A stretch of 64,000 bases of DNA from Vibrio tarriae (GTDB lineage Bacteria; Pseudomonadota; Gammaproteobacteria; Enterobacterales; Vibrionaceae), in the NCBI RefSeq assembly GCF_002216685.1, contig NZ_CP022353.1:1488001-1552000 (forward strand). Reading direction: 5' to 3'. The notes under the pieces are model-generated. The model did not search any database. It worked only from the letters and a program-made list of their open reading frames with translations, and was not told where the DNA came from. The position numbers and the translations under genes are program-made. Of the stretch, positions 46,995 to 57,339 are shown piece after piece (within the stretch, counting starts at the first letter, position 1; the number at the start of each line of letters is the position of its first letter).

Positions 46995-47291
46995 TTATTT
47001 TTCGACTTTGATGTTCTCGACACGGGCTTTCAATTTTTGCCCTGGGCGGAACGTTACGACACGTCGAGCGGTAATAGGAATATCTTCACCGGTTTTAGGG
47101 TTTCGACCCGGACGTTCATTTTTATCTCGTAGGTCAAAATTACCAAAACCGGAGAGTTTTACCTGTTCGCCACTTTCGAGTGCTTTACGAATTTCTTCAA
47201 AAAACACCTCAACCGTATCCTTGGCATCCCGCTTGCTCATGCCGAGCTGTTCGAACAGGGCTTCAGCCAATTCGGCCTTTGTGAGCGCCAT
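46995..47291 (-). CDS. ihfA: Integration host factor, alpha subunit
   Basis: A 98-aa DNA-bending protein of the HU/IHF family. [20 protein letters not shown] and the DNA-binding arm region [15 protein letters not shown] are diagnostic of IHF-alpha. It works with IHF-beta (not in this window). It follows pheST on the same strand, as in E. coli, but a 438-base gap with a terminator separates it from pheT, so it should have its own promoter. Confidence 0.97.
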   Translation of the reverse strand: MALTKAELAEALFEQLGMSKRDAKDTVEVFFEEIRKALESGEQVKLSGFGNFDLRDKNERPGRNPKTGEDIPITARRVVTFRPGQKLKARVENIKVEK

Positions 47292-47673
47292 AAAACTTCC
47301 CTCAAAGCTAAGTTAAACCTTGCTGCTGGTTGGCAGCGCCAAAGCAATTTTTATTCGGCCAATCAATAACCTAACTGCCGAACAGTGAAAGTGTATGCCA
47401 ACCTTCTGATTTTCGCCAACTTTTTTATTACTCAGTAAGCGATTCAAAACGTTACGATTTACATCTCTTTCAAAAAATCACTGACTCTCTCTTGGATGAC
47501 AAGAGGAAAAAAATCTGAGTTTTTAGTTATTTACATCATTGTCACTAAAATGATTTTCAGACCCTCATCACTATTTAGCGTAGATAATTTTTTTCGATAC
47601 GCCAAAAATTTTTTCTTAGTTTCATCTAAAAATCAGAGAGTTGTTGGCTCAGTTCCAGATTATCACGATAAAA
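47292..47673 (-). promoter_or_regulatory. Gap between pheT terminator and ihfA, presumed ihfA promoter region
   Basis: This stretch of nearly 400 bases is AT-rich and contains no credible reading frame. It must hold the ihfA promoter. A Shine-Dalgarno-like GAGGGAAG precedes the ihfA start. No other element was identified. Confidence 0.4.
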
Positions 47674-47697
47674 AAACAGGCTCCGAAGAGCCTGTTT
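47674..47697 (-). terminator. Terminator of pheT
   Basis: ACAGGCTC-CGAA-GAGCCTGT flanked by A and T runs; on the minus strand it ends in a long T tract, about 30 bases past the pheT stop. Confidence 0.88.
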
Positions 47698-47729
47698 TCA
47701 TCTGATTTAAAGCGAAGATAGACCTAAGC

Positions 47730-50117
47730 TTAGTCGCGCAGAGCCGCGCCGAATTGGGCAGATACGGCTTGCACAATCGCCTCTACCGCTGCTGCGATAT
47801 CCGCTTCTTCAAGTGTGCGTTCAACCGATTGCAACGTCAGCGCAATCGCCAAGCTCTTCTTGCCTTCTTCCACGCCTTTACCGACATAAACGTCAAACAG
47901 TTTTGCGTCTTTCAATAGCTCACCACCCGCCACACGGCAAGCTTCAACGATGTCGCCAGAAGCGATGTTGCCATCGACCACCAACGCGATATCACGACGG
48001 TTGGCTGGGAACTTAGAAATCGCTGCGGCTTCTGGGATCACGCGTGTGTTGATCGCATTCCACTCGATCTCGAACACAATAGTGCGACCATTGAGGCCAA
48101 ACTTACGCTCAAGTTCTGGGTGAACCGTACCAATCACACCGATCGCTTTGCCATCCACCATAATCGCTGCAGCTTGACCTGGATGCAGCGCTGGATGCTT
48201 AGTTGCTGCGAAGCTATAGGCTTTGCCTTTCGCTGTCAGTTCAAGAACCGCTTCCAGATCGCCCTTCATATCGAAGAAATCAACGGTTGCCGTTTCCATA
48301 TTCCAGTGCTCTTCACCACGAGCGCCAGAGATCACACCCGCCAGCATAGGCTCTTGGCGCATGCCATTTTCTGCCGCCGCATCAGGAATGAAGCGCAAAC
48401 CGTATTCAAACAGACGAACACGAGGTTGCTGACGTTTCTGGTTGTGAACCACAGTGTTCAGCAGACCTTGGATCAAGCTCAAACGCATCGCTGACATTTC
48501 AGCAGAAATTGGGTTTGGCAGGATCAACGCATCAACACCCGGTACAACCAGTTTCTGTTGCTCAGGCTCAACGAAGCTATAGGTGATCGCTTCTTGGTAA
48601 CCACGGTCAACCAGCAGATCGCGTACACGCTTCAGCGGTAATTTCGCTTCGTTGTGCAGGTTCATGTTCAACGCGGCCACTGGCGCTTGGTTAGGAATGT
48701 TGTTGTAACCATAGATACGGCCAACTTCTTCCACCAGATCTTGCTCGATAGCAATATCAAAACGCCATGTTGGTGCAGTCGCTTGCCAGCCTTCTGCGGT
48801 GGTTTCGACCTGCATACCTAGACGCTCTAGAATCTCCACGACGTCCGCATCCGGAATCGCATGACCCAGCAGTTTGTCGAGCTTGCTACGACGCAGCGCA
48901 ACTTGGTTTGGTTTTGGTAAATCGGCCGCAGATTCTGCAGCTACCACTGGCGCAACGTCACCACCACAGATCTCAACCAGCAGTTGCGTTGCACGCTCCA
49001 TCGCGGCGTGTTGCAAAGCATAATCCACACCACGTTCAAAACGCATTGAAGAATCGGTGTGTAGGCCGTAGCTACGTGCACGACCACGAATGTGGTCTGG
49101 TGCGAAGAACGCACACTCAAGTAATACATCTTTGGTGTCAGTGCTGACACCAGAATGCTCGCCACCGAATACACCAGCAATCGCCAGCGCTTTTTGTTGG
49201 TCAGCAATCACTAGCGTATCTGCGTTCAATTTGGCTTCTGAGCCATCAAGCAGTGTCAGTTTTTCATCTTGCTCAGCCAGACGAACCACGATTCCGCCTT
49301 CAATCTTCGCCAGATCAAACGCGTGCATTGGTTGGCCTTGCTCCAGCATCACGAAGTTAGTGATATCAACCACCGGATCGATAGAGCGGATACCACAACG
49401 ACGCAGTTTTTCTTGCATCCAGAGTGGCGTTTGCGCTTGAACGTTCACGTTCTTTACGATACGACCAAGGTAACGTGGACACGCCGCTGGCGCTTTCACG
49501 TCAATTGAAATCGTATCATTAATGGTCGCAGCAATCGCATTCACCGCAGGCGCAGTCACGTCCGCACGATTCAATACGCCCACTTCACGAGCTAAACCAC
49601 GGATGCTGAAACAGTCCGCGCGGTTAGACGTCAAATCCACATCGATAGTCACATCGTTCAGTGACAGAAAATCGCGGAAATCCATACCAATCGGTGCGTT
49701 TTCAGCCAGTTCCATGATGCCGTTTGATTCAACATCGATACCCAGCTCAGAGAAAGAACACAGCATGCCGTGTGACGGTTGGCCACGCAGTTTGGCTTTC
49801 TTAATTTTGAAATCGCCTGGCAGCGTCGCGCCTACGGTTGCAACCGCAACTTTCAGACCTTGACGACAGTTGGCTGCACCACACACGATGTCCAGAAGCT
49901 CTTCTTCGCCTACATCGACTTTGGTGACGCGCAGTTTGTCAGCATCTGGATGTTGAGCACACTCAACCACGTGACCCACTTTTACGCCGTCGAACACACC
50001 AGCCACAGCCAGTACGTCGTCCACTTCCAGACCCGCCATTGTAATTTGGTGAGTTAATTCGTCAGTGGTAATTGCCGGGTTAACCCACTCACGAAGCCAT
50101 GATTCGCTGAATTTCAT
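47730..50117 (-). CDS. pheT: Phenylalanyl-tRNA synthetase beta subunit
   Basis: A 795-aa subunit of the alpha2-beta2 enzyme that charges tRNA-Phe. It has the N-terminal tRNA-binding OB fold (about 40-150, with [18 protein letters not shown]), B3/B4 editing domains ([21 protein letters not shown] starts this part), B5 and the C-terminal ferredoxin-fold anticodon-binding domain ([15 protein letters not shown]). It lies 26 bases after pheS; the two are cotranscribed. Confidence 0.98.
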   Translation of the reverse strand: MKFSESWLREWVNPAITTDELTHQITMAGLEVDDVLAVAGVFDGVKVGHVVECAQHPDADKLRVTKVDVGEEELLDIVCGAANCRQGLKVAVATVGATLPGDFKIKKAKLRGQPSHGMLCSFSELGIDVESNGIMELAENAPIGMDFRDFLSLNDVTIDVDLTSNRADCFSIRGLAREVGVLNRADVTAPAVNAIAATINDTISIDVKAPAACPRYLGRIVKNVNVQAQTPLWMQEKLRRCGIRSIDPVVDITNFVMLEQGQPMHAFDLAKIEGGIVVRLAEQDEKLTLLDGSEAKLNADTLVIADQQKALAIAGVFGGEHSGVSTDTKDVLLECAFFAPDHIRGRARSYGLHTDSSMRFERGVDYALQHAAMERATQLLVEICGGDVAPVVAAESAADLPKPNQVALRRSKLDKLLGHAIPDADVVEILERLGMQVETTAEGWQATAPTWRFDIAIEQDLVEEVGRIYGYNNIPNQAPVAALNMNLHNEAKLPLKRVRDLLVDRGYQEAITYSFVEPEQQKLVVPGVDALILPNPISAEMSAMRLSLIQGLLNTVVHNQKRQQPRVRLFEYGLRFIPDAAAENGMRQEPMLAGVISGARGEEHWNMETATVDFFDMKGDLEAVLELTAKGKAYSFAATKHPALHPGQAAAIMVDGKAIGVIGTVHPELERKFGLNGRTIVFEIEWNAINTRVIPEAAAISKFPANRRDIALVVDGNIASGDIVEACRVAGGELLKDAKLFDVYVGKGVEEGKKSLAIALTLQSVERTLEEADIAAAVEAIVQAVSAQFGAALRD

Positions 50118-50143
50118 TGTATATACCTCTTGGGAACCCTGAA

Positions 50144-51145
<1,002 letters not shown>

Positions 51146-51359
51146 TCAGCAGTTTCCTTTAGGAGCCCGAGTAGGTTTCTTTGGGAGTCGCAAGACCGCC
51201 AATAGTGTTACCGTAAGGGATTCTTGGGGTTTTCAAATAGCTGTACATAGTACCGAAAGCCAGGATTAAAGCCAAATTGAAATCCATCCTGTATGCATTA
51301 TTGGTGCATTATTCATGCACTTGAAAAGTCTTACATCAATACCCACTAATTAGAAATAC

Positions 51360-51398
51360 GCGGTGACATGCTAAAAAAGCCACATCACCGCATTTTTC
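51360..51398 (+). terminator. Terminator-like hairpin in the leader of the GNAT gene
   Basis: GCGGTGA (51360-51366) and TCACCGC (51385-51391) are followed by ATTTTTC. No plus-strand gene lies upstream, so it may be an attenuator in the 5' leader of the acetyltransferase gene at 51418, or may block antisense transcription into it. Confidence 0.4.
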
Positions 51399-51417
51399 AT
51401 CCAGAAAAGGACTATCA

Positions 51418-51903
51418 ATGAGAGTAGAAATCGTACCGATTCGACCTGAGTTTGACGCTGAAATTTGCCAAATTATTCAAAGCGTCGGCGCTGAATTTGG
51501 CGCGATTGGTGAAGGGTTTGGCCCATCGGATGCCGAAGTGCTTGCCATGAGTCAGCACTATCGAGAGCAAGACCGTAGCGCGTATTTTGTTGCGTTATTG
51601 GAGGGGAAGGTAGTCGGCGGTGGTGGCATTGCCCCTTTTGCTGGTCATACGGATTTGTGTGAACTGAAGAAGTTGTTTCTGCTCCCCACAAGCCGCGGCC
51701 ATGGCGTAGGCAGAGCGCTCAGTGAACATTGTTTGAATTTTGCGAAACAACAAGGCTATGCCAAATGTTATTTAGATACCCTTTCTAGCATGACCCAAGC
51801 GATCAAGCTCTACCAACAGCTTGGTTTTGAGCACTTAACGCAGCCCATGGCAGGAACTGAGCATAATGGCTGCGACGTATGGATGCTGAAATCACTCAAC
51901 TAG
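51418..51903 (+). CDS. GNAT-family N-acetyltransferase
   Basis: A 161-aa acetyltransferase. The acetyl-CoA loop lies in LPTSRGHGVGRALSEHCL (about 91-108), preceded by the beta strand CELKKLFL. It uses acetyl-CoA to modify an amino group of an unknown substrate. AAGGAC precedes the ATG. Its stop codon overlaps, by four bases, the stop of the convergent GGDEF gene. Confidence 0.85.
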   Translation: MRVEIVPIRPEFDAEICQIIQSVGAEFGAIGEGFGPSDAEVLAMSQHYREQDRSAYFVALLEGKVVGGGGIAPFAGHTDLCELKKLFLLPTSRGHGVGRALSEHCLNFAKQQGYAKCYLDTLSSMTQAIKLYQQLGFEHLTQPMAGTEHNGCDVWMLKSLN

Positions 51904-53018
51904 CTCGGCGCATCAAAAGCGCAAACACGATTTTTTCCGCTGTTTTTGGCAAGGTAAGCCGCTTGATCCGCCGCGCGCAGCAGCTCATGGTGATCTTTCA
52001 TGTTTGAGGCAAACGCGGCAACCCCCATACTGACACTGCCTTGCCAATGAATATTATTTTCAAACGAGATCACTTGCTGTTGAATCGCACAGCAGACCTG
52101 CTCTGCGATATAGACGCCACCCGCGCTGTCCGTTTCAGGGCAAATCACTAAAAACTCATCACCGCCTAAGCGACATACCAGATCGTCACTACGAAAGTGA
52201 TCTCTCAACATGTGCGCCACCCTAGTTAACACTTTGTCGCCTACATCGTGCCCGTAATGATCATTAACCGCTTTAAAGCCATCGATATCGATCATGACAC
52301 ACACAAAAGGCTGCTGGTTGTCTTGCGCAAGACTCCAATGCAGCGCGAGCTGGCGCATGGCTTTACGCCTGTTCGGTAAGCCCGTCAAACTGTCGGTCAT
52401 CGACAGCGCTTCAAGTTGACGATTAACTTGGTATAGCTGCTGAGTGCGCTCAATCACTTTTTCTTCCAGTGATTGATTCAGCCTGACGAGTTCCCGATTA
52501 CGTTCAGAGACTTGATCAAATAACGCATTAAGGGCATTGAGTAATGGCTCCGTCGCGGCATTTTTCTCACGCTCCTCTTTAGCGTAGGCCTCTTCGGCAC
52601 TCATGCCTGAGCGAATCGCAATCACTTGTCGCGCCATATTCTGATCGATACCTAAGATGTGGTACGCCAGCCAATGGATCAAAAATTCCAGTAACTGAAC
52701 CGCTGAACGGTCATCCACATCGTGGATAAAGGCCTGCATGCTAAACACTTCAGACATAAAAGTACGATGAACTTGAATGTGTTCTTCGAGATGAAGTGCT
52801 GAAATGCCGACTTCGCGCATTAGCTTCTCTTCTTCTTTGAAATGATATTCGGAATAGCGGGACAACTCGAATAACGCGAGACGGATCTCTTCTAGCGAGA
52901 CATGATTTTCAGTCAACAGAGAGCTATAGCGATTGACAATGTTCACCAAATATTGGTGCTGCTCATCAACCTCATTCAAGCCTGTTTCGAAGTATTGATC
53001 CCATTTGAATGATTGCAT
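51900..53018 (-). CDS. Diguanylate cyclase with N-terminal bacterial hemerythrin domain
   Basis: A 372-aa protein. Residues 1-130 form a hemerythrin fold whose iron ligands are visible: His21, His59, Glu63, His80 and His84, His120, Asp125. A coiled coil follows (about 155-200), then a GGDEF domain with the intact active site RLGGDEF and an inhibitory RxxD site five residues before it. It should make cyclic di-GMP, with activity tuned by the redox or oxygen state of a diiron centre. I recall V. cholerae VC1216 as a characterised example. It ends in a four-base convergent overlap with the GNAT gene. Confidence 0.92.
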   Translation of the reverse strand: MQSFKWDQYFETGLNEVDEQHQYLVNIVNRYSSLLTENHVSLEEIRLALFELSRYSEYHFKEEEKLMREVGISALHLEEHIQVHRTFMSEVFSMQAFIHDVDDRSAVQLLEFLIHWLAYHILGIDQNMARQVIAIRSGMSAEEAYAKEEREKNAATEPLLNALNALFDQVSERNRELVRLNQSLEEKVIERTQQLYQVNRQLEALSMTDSLTGLPNRRKAMRQLALHWSLAQDNQQPFVCVMIDIDGFKAVNDHYGHDVGDKVLTRVAHMLRDHFRSDDLVCRLGGDEFLVICPETDSAGGVYIAEQVCCAIQQQVISFENNIHWQGSVSMGVAAFASNMKDHHELLRAADQAAYLAKNSGKNRVCAFDAPS

Positions 53019-53205
53019 GTTCGGAGCTCAACTCTTTAGCCTGTACCGCTAAGTCACGATTAGTCCTTAGTTAATTTAGGGTAATTGTAACGGGAAGCGA
53101 ATCGCTCAACGTGACTTCAATCATAAAAACTGGAAAACGTTAGCAAGTGCTAATCAAATCGAAGAAAAATCGCACCGAACATTGATGAATAGAATTCTGA
53201 AATAC

Positions 53206-53232
53206 AAAACCCCGCTCAATGAGCGGGGTTTT
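53206..53232 (-). terminator. Terminator of the tRNA operon
   Basis: AAAACCCCGCTC (53206-53217) and GAGCGGGGTTTT (53221-53232) with loop AAT; a strong hairpin directly after the last tRNA gene. Confidence 0.9.
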
Positions 53233-53236
53233 GATT

Positions 53237-53312
53237 TGGAGCGACACACGAGGTTCGAACTCGTGACCTCAACCTTGGCAAGGTTGCGCTCTACCAACTG
53301 AGCTAGTGTCGC
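53237..53312 (-). tRNA. tRNA-Gly (GCC), second copy
   Basis: Cloverleaf of 76 bases including encoded CCA: acceptor GCGACAC, D-loop AGCTCAGTTGG, anticodon loop TTGCCAA (anticodon GCC), T-arm GTTCGAACCTC. Sequence identical to the copy at 53474-53549. Last tRNA of the operon. Confidence 0.97.
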
Positions 53313-53322
53313 GAAATGGAGA

Positions 53323-53409
53323 TGGTGCCCCGGGCCGGACTTGAACCGGCACGACTCGAAAGTCGAGGGATTTTAAATCCCTTGTGTCTACCGATTTCAC
53401 CACCAGGGC
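53323..53409 (-). tRNA. tRNA-Leu (TAA)
   Basis: An 87-base tRNA with encoded CCA and a long variable arm. The anticodon stem-loop GGGATTTAAAATCCC gives anticodon TAA, and the T-loop GGTTCAAGTCC is normal. It lies between the two glycine tRNA copies. Confidence 0.97.
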
Positions 53410-53473
53410 ACGCAAAATCTTTGCGATGGAAGACACCATCTTGTGATACCGCTTAACGCCATATCATTTAATT

Positions 53474-53549
53474 TGGAGCGACACACGAGGTTCGAACTCG
53501 TGACCTCAACCTTGGCAAGGTTGCGCTCTACCAACTGAGCTAGTGTCGC
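53474..53549 (-). tRNA. tRNA-Gly (GCC), first copy
   Basis: A 76-base tRNA with encoded CCA and anticodon GCC, identical to the copy at 53237-53312. It directly follows tRNA-Cys in the operon. Confidence 0.97.
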
Positions 53550-53551
53550 AA

Positions 53552-53625
53552 TGGAGGCGCGTCCCGGAGTCGAACCGAGGTCCACGGATTTGCAATCCGC
53601 TGCATGGCCACTCTGCCAACGCGCC
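53552..53625 (-). tRNA. tRNA-Cys (GCA)
   Basis: A 74-base tRNA with encoded CCA: acceptor GGCGCGT, anticodon stem-loop CGGATTGCAAATCCG (anticodon GCA), T-loop GGTTCGACTCC. First of four tRNA genes (Cys-Gly-Leu-Gly) downstream of pgsA; E. coli has glyW-cysT-leuZ at the same place. Confidence 0.97.
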
Positions 53626-53860
53626 TCTGTAACTTCAGACTTTCACTTGTTTCGGTGGCTGCCTGACTACGGGAATGCATTCTACGCATTCGAGTTATTG
53701 AGTCAACACAATTTTTTTGCCTTTCTAATCGTTTGACTATTTAACGTGCAAAAACGCGATATTTGCTCACTTTGTTAGCAAAAAACACCGGATTTTTATA
53801 GAGATAACTGGATCCCAAGCTTCACTTTTTTGTTTTACTCGCCTATCGCGCAACGATAAA

Positions 53861-53882
53861 AAAACGGGCTTTCGCCCGTTTT
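53861..53882 (-). terminator. Terminator of pgsA
   Basis: AACGGGC-TTTC-GCCCGTT with an A-rich upstream flank that gives T residues on the minus strand. It directly abuts the pgsA stop codon. Confidence 0.8.
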
Positions 53883-54440
53883 CTAATGATGTTCTTCATT
53901 CAGTAAGTCGTCTTTGGCCGCCGCCAAATATTGCACCATTGACCAATAGGTCAGCACAGTCGCCACATAGATAGAAATGTAGCCAAGCCAAATCATCCAG
54001 TCGTCATAACGCCAGATCAGTACCCACAGCGCAAACATTTGAGTCAGAGTTTTTACTTTGCCAACCCATGACACCGCGACACTGGCTCGTTTGCCAATTT
54101 CTGCCATCCACTCACGCAGTGCTGAAATGATGATTTCGCGAGCGATCATGGTCACCGCAGGAATGGTGATCCAGATACTGTGATAATGTTCGGTGATCAA
54201 AATCAGCGCCGTAGCTACCAACACTTTATCGGCCACTGGGTCAATAAACGCGCCAAAACGCGAGGTTTGGCCTAATTTTCGCGCCAACATTCCATCTAAC
54301 CAATCAGTGAATCCAGCGACCCAAAATACCATAGCGGCAACAAAGGGAGCCCATTCAAAAGGGAGATAAAAGGTCACCACAAACACGGGGATCAGAAATA
54401 ATCTGAGCAAGGAGAGAAGGTTAGGAATGTTGAAACGCAT
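53883..54440 (-). CDS. pgsA: CDP-diacylglycerol--glycerol-3-phosphate phosphatidyltransferase
   Basis: A 185-aa membrane enzyme with about four to five helices. The CDP-alcohol phosphatidyltransferase motif [20 protein letters not shown] continues to VADKV with the catalytic aspartates. It makes phosphatidylglycerol phosphate, the precursor of phosphatidylglycerol and cardiolipin. It follows uvrC by 47 bases in a varA-uvrC-pgsA series conserved with E. coli (uvrY-uvrC-pgsA). Confidence 0.96.
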   Translation of the reverse strand: MRFNIPNLLSLLRLFLIPVFVVTFYLPFEWAPFVAAMVFWVAGFTDWLDGMLARKLGQTSRFGAFIDPVADKVLVATALILITEHYHSIWITIPAVTMIAREIIISALREWMAEIGKRASVAVSWVGKVKTLTQMFALWVLIWRYDDWMIWLGYISIYVATVLTYWSMVQYLAAAKDDLLNEEHH

Positions 54441-54487
54441 AATGTATAGGCTCTTTTCGATGGCGCGTTAATGTTGCTGTATTTTTC

Positions 54488-56320
54488 TTATTGTTTCAAT
54501 GCTTGATAAATGTTTTCTGCCAATGCGTGGCTGATGCCCGGCACTTTGGCGATTTCTTCAACAGAAGCGCGTTTTAACTCCTGCATACCACCCAGATATT
54601 TCAGCAAGGCTTGACGCCGTTTCGGCCCGACCCCTTCGATACCCTCAAGCGTACTAGTACGGCGAGTTTTTCCGCGCTGCGCTCGGTGTCCTGCAATCGC
54701 GTGGTTATGGCTTTCATCCCGAATGTGTTGAATTAAGTGCAACGCAGGCGCATCACTCGGCAGATGGAACTCGTCACCATCAATGGTGATCAGCGTTTCC
54801 AAACCGGGTTTACGCGTCACACCTTTGGCTATACCAATGATTTTTGGGTACTTAGGCCAATCTTGCCAGCAGGACGAAATGATCTCATAGGCACGATTGA
54901 GCTGCCCTTTACCACCATCAATGAAAATAATGTCGGGGATCTTGCTGCTATCGAGCTGCTTGCTGTAGCGACGTTCCAACACTTGCGCCATCGCCGCGTA
55001 ATCATCCCCACCGGTGATGCCCGTGATGTTGTAACGCCGATACTCTTGCTTTAGCGGTCCTTCTTGGTTAAACACCACACAGGAGGCGATAGTGCTTTCG
55101 CCCATGGTATGCGAGATATCAAAACACTCCATGCGGGTAATCGCATCCATTCCGAGCTCTTCTTGCAGGGCTTTGAAGCGCTGACTGATGGTCATCTTGT
55201 GATTAATCTTAGTCGTGATCGCCGTCAGCGCGTTGGTATTGGCGAGTTTCAGATAACGACCTCGCGTGCCGGTGGGATTGACATGGAAAGTGACTTTGCG
55301 CCCTGCAAGTTCACTGATCGCGGTTTGTAGCGCCTCGGTTTCTTCGGTCAATCCTCGATTTAAAATAATCCGTGCCGGAATACTGCGAGCTTCACTGTGA
55401 CTCAAATAATATTGGCTTAAAAAGCTCTCAAACACTTCGACCTGCGAGGTGTCACTTGGAATTTTCGGGAAATGGCTACGACTGCCGAGCACTTTGCCTT
55501 GGCGGATCATCAAAATATGGATGCAAGCAATGCCATTTTCTTGCGCAAAACCGAGCACATCTATGTCTTCCAAACTGTCATCCGACACAAACTGCTGCTC
55601 TTGTACGCGGCGAATGGCTTGAATTTGGTCACGCGCTTTGGCGGCATCTTCAAAACGCAGCTCACGGCTCGCCTGCTCCATTTTCTCAACCAAAATCGAC
55701 AACACTTGATTGTCTTTACCTTGCAGAAAAAGGCGCAAGTAATGGACGATCTCTTGATAGCCTTGGTCAGAAATTAACCCTTTAACACAAGGTCCGGCAC
55801 AACGCCCAATCTGATACATCAAGCAAGGACGAGTACGGTTGCTGTACACCGTATCTTCACACTGGCGAACTGGGAATATCTTTTGAATCAAATGCAGAGT
55901 TTCACGCACTGCACCCGAATCCGGATAAGGCCCGAAATATTCACCACGACGTTTTTTGGCACCACGATGTGAGGACAGTCGTGGGTGTTTGTGCGCACTT
56001 AAGAAGATGTAGGGATAAGACTTATCATCACGCAGCAGCACGTTGTACTTAGGCAGATACTGCTTGATGTAATTGTGCTCAAGGATCAACGCTTCCGTTT
56101 CGGTGTGGGTGACCGTCACGTCAATCTTGGCGATGTTGCTGACGAGAGCTTTGGTTTTTTCGCTGTCGAGATTCTTGCGAAAATAGCTGGTTAGACGCTT
56201 TTTGAGGTCTTTGGCTTTGCCGACATAAATCACTTCAGCCTCAGCGTTATACATTCGGTATACACCGGGCTGGTTGGTGACTGTCTTAAGAAAAGGGGCA
56301 GAATCAAACTGTGTCGACAC
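54488..56320 (-). CDS. uvrC: UvrABC excinuclease subunit C
   Basis: A 610-aa nuclease for nucleotide excision repair. It has the N-terminal GIY-YIG domain (GVYRMYN, then [14 protein letters not shown]), the cysteine-rich GRCAGPC region, a UVR domain (about 200-240), an RNase H-like 5' nuclease domain with [10 protein letters not shown], and the terminal helix-hairpin-helix pair. It starts with GTG overlapping the varA stop codon by one base, so the two are coupled. Confidence 0.97.
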   Translation of the reverse strand: MSTQFDSAPFLKTVTNQPGVYRMYNAEAEVIYVGKAKDLKKRLTSYFRKNLDSEKTKALVSNIAKIDVTVTHTETEALILEHNYIKQYLPKYNVLLRDDKSYPYIFLSAHKHPRLSSHRGAKKRRGEYFGPYPDSGAVRETLHLIQKIFPVRQCEDTVYSNRTRPCLMYQIGRCAGPCVKGLISDQGYQEIVHYLRLFLQGKDNQVLSILVEKMEQASRELRFEDAAKARDQIQAIRRVQEQQFVSDDSLEDIDVLGFAQENGIACIHILMIRQGKVLGSRSHFPKIPSDTSQVEVFESFLSQYYLSHSEARSIPARIILNRGLTEETEALQTAISELAGRKVTFHVNPTGTRGRYLKLANTNALTAITTKINHKMTISQRFKALQEELGMDAITRMECFDISHTMGESTIASCVVFNQEGPLKQEYRRYNITGITGGDDYAAMAQVLERRYSKQLDSSKIPDIIFIDGGKGQLNRAYEIISSCWQDWPKYPKIIGIAKGVTRKPGLETLITIDGDEFHLPSDAPALHLIQHIRDESHNHAIAGHRAQRGKTRRTSTLEGIEGVGPKRRQALLKYLGGMQELKRASVEEIAKVPGISHALAENIYQALKQ

Positions 56321-56964
56321 TATAACTTCTCAGTATCTAAGATCCCGTGTCGGATAGCTAAGTGGGTTAATTCCACATCACCGTTGATATTCAGCTTGGC
56401 GAACAAACGGTAGCGGTAGCTGTTGACGGTTTTCGGGCTCAAATTGAGCTGTTCGGAAATGTCCGTCACCTTCTGACCTTTGGTGATCATTAACATGATC
56501 TGCAATTCACGCTCGGAGAGATCAGCAAAAGGATTTTCAGAGGCGGGCGAAAACTGGCTCAACGCCATTTGCTGCGCAATTTCTGGAGAAATGTAACGCT
56601 GACCGCTGTGAACGATACGGATCGCATTGACCATTTCATCCGGTGCCGCGCCCTTCGTGAGATAACCTGCGGCACCCGCTTGCATCACTTTGGTTGGGAA
56701 CGGATTTTCGGTATGTACCGTCAATACGATAATTTTAATGTCCGGATTAACACGCAACAGCTTCTTGGTTGCTTCCAAGCCACCAATACCCGGCATGTTC
56801 ATATCCATTAAAATGACATCCGCATGGTTAGTACGGCACCATTTTACTGCTTCTTCACCGCTGTCAGCTTCCCCTGCTACTTTCATTCCACGGACGTCTT
56901 CAATAATACGTCGTATCCCTGTGCGAACCAGCTCGTGATCATCTACAAGGAAAACACTAATCAA
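56320..56964 (-). CDS. varA: Response regulator VarA (UvrY/GacA family)
   Basis: A 214-aa NarL-type response regulator: receiver domain (1-120) with phospho-acceptor Asp in [13 protein letters not shown] (about 54) and a LuxR-type HTH (150-205, [18 protein letters not shown]). VarA with sensor VarS activates CsrB-type small RNAs that titrate CsrA, affecting virulence, quorum sensing and metabolism. I chose the TTG at 56964 ([13 protein letters not shown]), preceded by GGAG, giving the expected 214 aa. Confidence 0.94.
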   Translation of the reverse strand: MISVFLVDDHELVRTGIRRIIEDVRGMKVAGEADSGEEAVKWCRTNHADVILMDMNMPGIGGLEATKKLLRVNPDIKIIVLTVHTENPFPTKVMQAGAAGYLTKGAAPDEMVNAIRIVHSGQRYISPEIAQQMALSQFSPASENPFADLSERELQIMLMITKGQKVTDISEQLNLSPKTVNSYRYRLFAKLNINGDVELTHLAIRHGILDTEKL

Positions 56965-57339
56965 ACTTGTATCTCCACACTTATCTATTGGCTCTGCACC
57001 CACCGAGACAGTGGATTACAGCGAAGCTACCCCAAACCAACGCGGGCAACTTTTCTCCCGTGAATATGATCTGAAACCTACACTTTAGCAAGCACTTATT
57101 TTTCAAAGTGTCGAATCGCACATGTGGCACATAAAAATCAATAAGTTAATAAAAATTATATTCGCCTAATTGAAAGGTTTGGTGAATATAAACCGTAATT
57201 TTTGGCCTACTTTTGCGTCGCAATCACCTAGGTGCTCGCCTACTCCTGCTTGTGATGCCACAATGCGATGTAATCAGCTTCACTATCAGTATAATGTGCC
57301 AGCGCAAAAATGTATGAGTGTTGAAAAAGGTGGGCCAGA
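56965..57339. promoter_or_regulatory. Divergent region between varA and polB
   Basis: This gap of 375 bases holds no gene that I can support. It must carry the promoters of both varA and polB. A LexA box was searched for by eye, since polB is SOS-induced in E. coli, but no good match to CTGT-N8-ACAG was found. Confidence 0.4.

Noticed and set aside
51159..51287. A 42-codon frame upstream of pheS as a phenylalanine attenuation leader (PheM-like)
   Set aside because: It has no ribosome-binding site, only scattered Phe codons and no attenuator hairpin before pheS.
56965..57339. LexA box upstream of polB
   Set aside because: No sequence close to CTGT-N8-ACAG was found by eye in the gap.
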